Origin: Astrobacterium formosum
GTDB lineage: Bacteria > Pseudomonadota > Alphaproteobacteria > Rhizobiales > Xanthobacteraceae
Reading direction: 5' to 3'
Assembly: GCA_030848545.1 (NCBI GenBank)
Contig: JAVDCA010000005.1
Coordinates: 213,896-277,895 of the forward strand
Length of the DNA: 64,000 bases
The number at the start of each line of letters is the position of its first letter. Within the stretch, counting starts at the first letter, position 1. Below, one piece after another: positions 60,756 through 64,000 of this stretch. The notes below the pieces were generated by a model, which did not search any database, had not been told where the DNA came from, and saw only the letters and a list, made by a program, of their open reading frames with translations. A program made the translations under genes and the position numbers.

Positions 60756-61427
60756 CTAGGGGCGGGTCGCGATCCAGACCACATATTTGATGCCGGTGCG
60801 GCCGCCGCTGGCGCGGACGCTGCGCTCGTCGACCAGGAATCCGGCCTTGCGGATCCGCTTGACGAACTCCCGGTCCGGCCCCGACGACCACACCGCCAAG
60901 ACGCCGCCGTCGCGCAACGCCGCGCGGGCGGCGCTCAGTCCCGCCATGCCGTAGAGCGCGTCATTGGCCGGCCGGGTCAGTCCCTGCGGGCCGTTGTCGA
61001 CGTCGAGCAGGATGGCGTCGTAGCGCGACGGGCCGGCGCCGATCAGTTCGCCGACGTCGGCCTCGCGCAGCGTCACGCGCGGGTCGCTCAGGCAGTCGCC
61101 GAACACCGCCGCCATCGGCCCACGGGCCCACGCCAGCACCGCCGGCACCAGTTCAGCGACCGTGATGGCCGCCGCCGGGCCGAGCGCACCGAGCGCCGCC
61201 CGCAGCGTAAATCCCATCCCCAGGCCGCCGATCAGCAGGCGCGGATCGGGCCGGGCGCCGAGGCGTTCGCAGGTGATGGTTGCCAGCGCCTGCTCGGAGC
61301 CGTTGTTGCGGCTGTTCATGAGTTCGTTGGCGCCCAGCATGATCGAGAATTCGTCGCCGCGACGCATCAGCCGCAGTTCGCCGCCGCCCGGGACCGGGGC
61401 AGTATCGAGTTTCAACCATGGGATCAT
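60756..61427 (-). CDS. Spermidine synthase-like SAM-binding protein
   Basis: A 223-residue protein with the spermidine-synthase fold: an N-terminal beta region (FSIMLGANELMNSRNNGSEQ), motif I PRLLIGGLGMGFTLRAALGA, VTVAELVPAVLAWAR, and the DxD-type DAILLDVDNGPQGLTR. The C-terminus IKYVVWIATRP is typical of the short SpeE-like proteins that act as unassigned methyltransferases or aminopropyltransferases. It sits alone before the vapB remnant and after the DUF2460 gene on the same strand. Confidence 0.85.
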   Translation of the reverse strand: MIPWLKLDTAPVPGGGELRLMRRGDEFSIMLGANELMNSRNNGSEQALATITCERLGARPDPRLLIGGLGMGFTLRAALGALGPAAAITVAELVPAVLAWARGPMAAVFGDCLSDPRVTLREADVGELIGAGPSRYDAILLDVDNGPQGLTRPANDALYGMAGLSAARAALRDGGVLAVWSSGPDREFVKRIRKAGFLVDERSVRASGGRTGIKYVVWIATRP

Positions 61428-61554
61428 GTGGGCCTCCGGTCGTCGCGCGGCGCCCCGGGCGAGGTTTTGCGGGTTCAGGCCCCGTCTCTATAGGCCGGCG
61501 GCGGGCGGCGCCATCCGTAGCTGTCGTCACCGGCCGCGATGCGCCGCCTGGCCC

Positions 61555-62196
61555 TCACACTCTGATCTCCACCACCGGGATCTTCGGGATCGCCCCCGCC
61601 GCGAAGGCCGAATAGTCGACTTCGAGATAATCGGTGTCGAAGCGCACCGGCACGTCGAACAGGTAGCCGGCGGTGATCGTCGCCCCGGCGGCCGGCACAT
61701 GGCCGGGCAGGAAGGTGACAAGGCCGGTGGTCGGATCGCAGGTGAACGCCGTGCCGCTCATTTGCTCGGCGCCGGCGACGGCGACACGCACGCTGCCGGC
61801 GACCGGTTTTGCGATCGGCCGGGCATAGGGCGCGTGCACGCTCCCATAGGTTCGCACAAGAGGATAGGTCGCCGTGGCGCCGTCGCCGGTTCCGATCACC
61901 TGGTCGAGTGGCCCGATCGCCGTCCCGGGACTGGCCGAGGCATGGTCGAGCCGGTCGCGCCAGCGGAAGCCGTGCAGGCGCCCGCGCCGCTCCTCGAAGA
62001 ACGCCACCACTTCGGCGAGCGCCGCGAACGTCTTGACGCCGTAGCCGGCGTCGAAGCGCCGGCGCGAATGGGCCCAGCGGGCGTTGCGTTCCTCGCGCCC
62101 GGAGCCGAGCGTCACCACGTCGGTAAGCCGTTCCGGACCGCCGACGCTTTTCATTGCAATTTCAAGGGGAAACAGCTCTTCGTGAAAACCCGCCAT
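61555..62196 (-). CDS. DUF2460 family tail protein (GTA distal tail type)
   Basis: A 213-residue protein from the ATG at 62196 (MAGFHEELFPLEIAMKSVGG), preceded by GGGGGAGAT. It is the TIGR02217/DUF2460 family: FPLEIAMKSVGGPERLTDVV, FFEERRGRLHGFRWRDRLDH and GYLFDVPVRFDTDYLEVDYS. It corresponds to RcGTA g12. Normally DUF2163 (g13) follows directly; here the downstream neighbours are a spermidine synthase-like gene and unrelated operons, with DUF2163 found at 40361. Confidence 0.93.
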   Translation of the reverse strand: MAGFHEELFPLEIAMKSVGGPERLTDVVTLGSGREERNARWAHSRRRFDAGYGVKTFAALAEVVAFFEERRGRLHGFRWRDRLDHASASPGTAIGPLDQVIGTGDGATATYPLVRTYGSVHAPYARPIAKPVAGSVRVAVAGAEQMSGTAFTCDPTTGLVTFLPGHVPAAGATITAGYLFDVPVRFDTDYLEVDYSAFAAGAIPKIPVVEIRV

Positions 62197-62274
62197 GATC
62201 TCCCCCATTGATCTGCCGCAAGGTCTTTCGGCGGCTCTTTTGACACCATGGCGGCGCCGCAAGGAGACGCAGTC

Positions 62275-62523
62275 ATGGTCTACGTCCAGCATCAGTTGCG
62301 CGACGAGTTCCCGGGTTACGGCCAACGCTTCGACGAGCTGACCCGGATCGGTTGCGGCTTCGTCAAGCTGTGCGCCGAATACGAATTCCTCAACCGCGAG
62401 ATCAATCTCATCGAGTCGCGCATGCACCTCGCCGACGACGGCGAGCTCGAGACCTTGCGCCAGAAGCGCCAGGCCATCCGCGACCGTATCGTCGGCTGCC
62501 TCAACGGCTCGGCGCAGTGTTGA
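62275..62523 (+). CDS. DUF465 (YdcH)-like small protein inserted in the tail cluster
   Basis: An 82-residue protein from the ATG at 62275 (AAGGAGAC 7 bases upstream). It resembles DUF465 proteins: HQLRDEFPGYGQRFDEL, then the helical EYEFLNREINLIESRMHLAD and ETLRQKRQAIRDRIV. It lies on the plus strand between two minus-strand tail genes and next to a large palindromic repeat, so it is a small cargo gene. Role unknown. Confidence 0.72.
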   Translation: MVYVQHQLRDEFPGYGQRFDELTRIGCGFVKLCAEYEFLNREINLIESRMHLADDGELETLRQKRQAIRDRIVGCLNGSAQC

Positions 62524-62605
62524 AGAGGGCCGCAAGCCCCGCCGCGACATAGCACTCCGTCATTCCGGCCGAGCCGCGTCATGCCCAATTCGGCCGATTG
62601 AACCC

Positions 62606-62711
62606 GTCATTCCGGGGCGCGGCCCGAAGGGCTGCGAGCCCGGAATCCATAACCCTGGCGCTGCGGGTTATGGATTCCGGGCTCGCCGCTGTTGCGGCGC
62701 CCCGGAATGAC
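62606..62711. repeat. 106-bp nested palindromic repeat, GTCATTCCGG family
   Basis: Outer perfect arms GTCATTCCGGGGCGC (62606-62620) and its reverse complement (62697-62711). An inner perfect pair of 20-base arms lies at 62636-62655 and 62665-62684 (core GGAATCCATAACCC). A further CGGAATGACGGAG-like fragment occurs near 62556. It would fold into a long stem between the DUF465-like and tape-measure genes, which converge here. Shared arms with 12733-12771. Confidence 0.95.
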
Positions 62712-62717
62712 CAACCT

Positions 62718-63338
62718 TCACAAATCCCGCTGCCCGCGCGCCACCGCGCGGGCGATCTGGCCGGCGAGATGGACCTCGGCGCGGCGGAAGCCGTCCACGT
62801 CCGGCGTGACGATCTGCACCGTCACATGGGGCGTGGCGCCGCCGCCCGCCGCGACGCCGAGCCGGCCATCGGAGCCGCGCGCGAGCGGCAGGATCGCCTC
62901 CGGTCCGGCCTCGCCGGCGAGCCCGGTGCCGCCGGAGGACAGCGGGAAATAGGTCGGCGTGCCGATGACGCCGCCGCTCGCGAACGCCTTGACGCCGCCA
63001 CCGCCGCCATTGCGGTTGCCGGAGAAGCCGCCCAAGAGCCCGCCGAAGATGCGGCCAAACCCCTGCGCAAGCCCGCCCGCGAGCGCGCTCTGGACCGGTT
63101 GCAGGGCAGAGCGCAACAGCGAGTCGGACAGGCGCAGCGCCACCGCCTTCAAGGTGTCGTCGAGCCTGCGGCCGTCCACGATCGCCTGCGTGAACGCCCC
63201 CGCCATGACGCCGGCGAAGCGTCGCGCCGAGGCTTCCAGCGCGCGCTGGTGCGCCTCGAGATCGCCGTAGGTCGCCGCCAGGTCGCCGGCGTTCTTGACC
63301 GCGGCGTCGCCGACGCCGGTATCGAAACTGTCAGCCAT
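62718..63338 (-). CDS. Phage tail tape-measure-like protein, short GTA type
   Basis: A 206-residue protein. The N-terminal helical part (LEASARRFAGVMAGAFTQAI, then LKAVALRLSDSLLRSALQPV) is followed by the Gly-rich GGFSGNRNGGGGGVKAFASG and the conserved tape-measure end GTGLAGEAGPEAILPLARGS. This matches the short tape-measure protein of GTA clusters (RcGTA g11). It overlaps the chaperone gene by eight bases. Confidence 0.9.
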   Translation of the reverse strand: MADSFDTGVGDAAVKNAGDLAATYGDLEAHQRALEASARRFAGVMAGAFTQAIVDGRRLDDTLKAVALRLSDSLLRSALQPVQSALAGGLAQGFGRIFGGLLGGFSGNRNGGGGGVKAFASGGVIGTPTYFPLSSGGTGLAGEAGPEAILPLARGSDGRLGVAAGGGATPHVTVQIVTPDVDGFRRAEVHLAGQIARAVARGQRDL

Positions 63339-63522
63339 CGGGAAACCTCGTCATCAGGTCGGTGAGGGTGGCGCGGGTGAGCGGCGCCGTGGCGACGCCG
63401 CGCACCGCCTCGATCGCGCAGGCGAGTTCGCGCGGGGTCAGGCGCCAGAAATCGTCGGAAGATAGCCGCAGGACACCGAGGCCGAAGCCGATCGCTTCGC
63501 GCCACGGGAAAGCCGGCGTCAC
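63331..63522 (-). CDS. Phage tail assembly chaperone, GTA type
   Basis: A 63-residue protein from a GTG at 63522 that overlaps the gp10 stop codon (GTGA). FPWREAIGFGLGVLRLSSDD FWRLTPRELACAI shows the FWxLTPRE signature of the TIGR02216/PF09550 family. It sits between gp10 and the tape measure, the place where tail chaperones are encoded. The absence of an ATG start explains its easy omission from automated calls. Confidence 0.85.
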   Translation of the reverse strand: MTPAFPWREAIGFGLGVLRLSSDDFWRLTPRELACAIEAVRGVATAPLTRATLTDLMTRFPDG

Positions 63523-63872
63523 GCCGGCGCGCGCGCCTGCGGCAGCGGAGGGTTTTGGCTTTCCCCGCCGCCGAAGGTCGCCGCGATCAGGTCGGCGGCG
63601 ATCGCTACATACCCGGGCGCCCCGCCCGCGGCCGTCATCGCGGCGACCTCGGCGTCGGAAATCGCCTCGCCGGCACCGCGCAATCCGCAGCCGATGATGC
63701 GCATGAGGTCGCGCGCCGACAATCGCCCGGAGCCGAGCCGTTCCGCGAGCGCGACGAGGTCGCCGGCCCCGAAGGCGGATTCGAGCTCGGCGAGCGCCCC
63801 CAGCGTGAGCACGAGCCGCCGCCGCGCTCCGCCGATCTCGGCATCGATTTCGCCACGGTGATGATTGGGCAT
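63519..63872 (-). CDS. GTA gp10-like tail protein
   Basis: A 117-residue protein from the ATG at 63872 (MPNHHRGEIDAEIGGARRRL; AAGGAAG upstream). The pattern LTLGALAELESAFGAGDLVA, LMRIIGCGLRGAGEAISDAE and VAIAADLIAATFGGGE matches the GTA-gp10 family found directly before the tail chaperone. It is the last recognisable tail gene inside the window; the rest of the cluster presumably continues to the right, beyond a palindromic repeat. Confidence 0.88.
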   Translation of the reverse strand: MPNHHRGEIDAEIGGARRRLVLTLGALAELESAFGAGDLVALAERLGSGRLSARDLMRIIGCGLRGAGEAISDAEVAAMTAAGGAPGYVAIAADLIAATFGGGESQNPPLPQARAPA

Positions 63873-63936
63873 GGGATGACTTCCTTCTGCATGGGACGTG
63901 ATCGTGAAGGAGGGCTGGCATCGGCAAGCACTGCGC

Positions 63937-63977
63937 ACTCCCTCTCCCCGGAGGGGAGAGGGCGGGGGTGAGGGGGT
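63937..63977. repeat. Palindromic repeat, CTCTCCCC family
   Basis: CCCTCTCCCC (63942-63951 region) and GGGGAGAGGG, followed by CGGGGGTGAGGGGG, upstream of the gp10 gene. It is a further member of the family seen at 17257, 39281, 42362 and 47808. Confidence 0.75.
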
Positions 63978-64000
63978 TACGACCCATCGAGAGATCGCTG

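Overview
The window (about 64 kb) is high-GC DNA with tightly packed genes. Several features point to a chromosome of an alphaproteobacterium of the order Hyphomicrobiales, probably a Bradyrhizobium/Xanthobacteraceae relative. These are the block pepN - PAS kinase - glnE - two-component pair - Do-type protease, a TAXI-type fused TRAP transporter, a degraded gene-transfer-agent (GTA)-like tail cluster, and several families of palindromic intergenic repeats. The taxonomic placement is inference from gene order and style, not from a search.

Layout. 1-4.3 kb (minus strand): AraC-type regulator, exported FAD flavoprotein, tetrahaem cytochrome c and an MFS exporter cut by the window edge. This looks like a split flavocytochrome c respiratory module. 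4.6-6.0 kb: divergent IS1634-type transposase carrying a 15-bp tandem repeat. 6.1-12.7 kb: alcohol dehydrogenase, PepN aminopeptidase, PAS histidine kinase. 12.8-19.9 kb (minus): GlnE, sensor kinase, response regulator, DegP/DegQ-like protease. 20-27 kb (minus): an unrecognised 483-residue protein, DUF1007 protein, a Panacea-type antitoxin with a small membrane protein (candidate toxin), a PepSY/response regulator/kinase operon and a nitroreductase.

26.9-40.4 kb and 61.5-64.0 kb hold two halves of one GTA/prophage-like tail and lysis cluster, all on the minus strand and in canonical order: gp10, tail chaperone, tape measure, DUF2460, then DUF2163, NlpC/P60 peptidase, TIM-barrel megatron, DUF2793 tail fibre, endolysin, holin. 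About 21 kb of unrelated genes separates DUF2460 from DUF2163. A second block of plus-strand cargo with visibly lower GC (SAM methyltransferase, radical SAM/TPR protein, FkbM methyltransferase) sits between the tail fibre and the lysis genes, flanked by an intact endolysin and a decayed duplicate of it. This is the strongest candidate for something undescribed.

The 21-kb interruption contains three groups. The first is an alkaline phosphatase, a small exported protein and a MacB/LolDE-like ABC pair with a His-rich permease, preceded by a Zur-box-like palindrome (possible zinc-responsive operon). The second is a TetR-controlled RND efflux pump without an outer-membrane partner. The third is an IclR-controlled catabolic/uptake operon (amidohydrolase, DHDPS-like aldolase, TAXI binding protein, fused TRAP permease) bracketed by a LysR gene and a LysR 3'-end remnant in the same orientation. 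Next come a LysR/MFS divergent pair, an orphan VapB antitoxin followed by a vapC cut to 11 codons, and a spermidine-synthase-like protein. No tRNA, rRNA or CRISPR array was seen.
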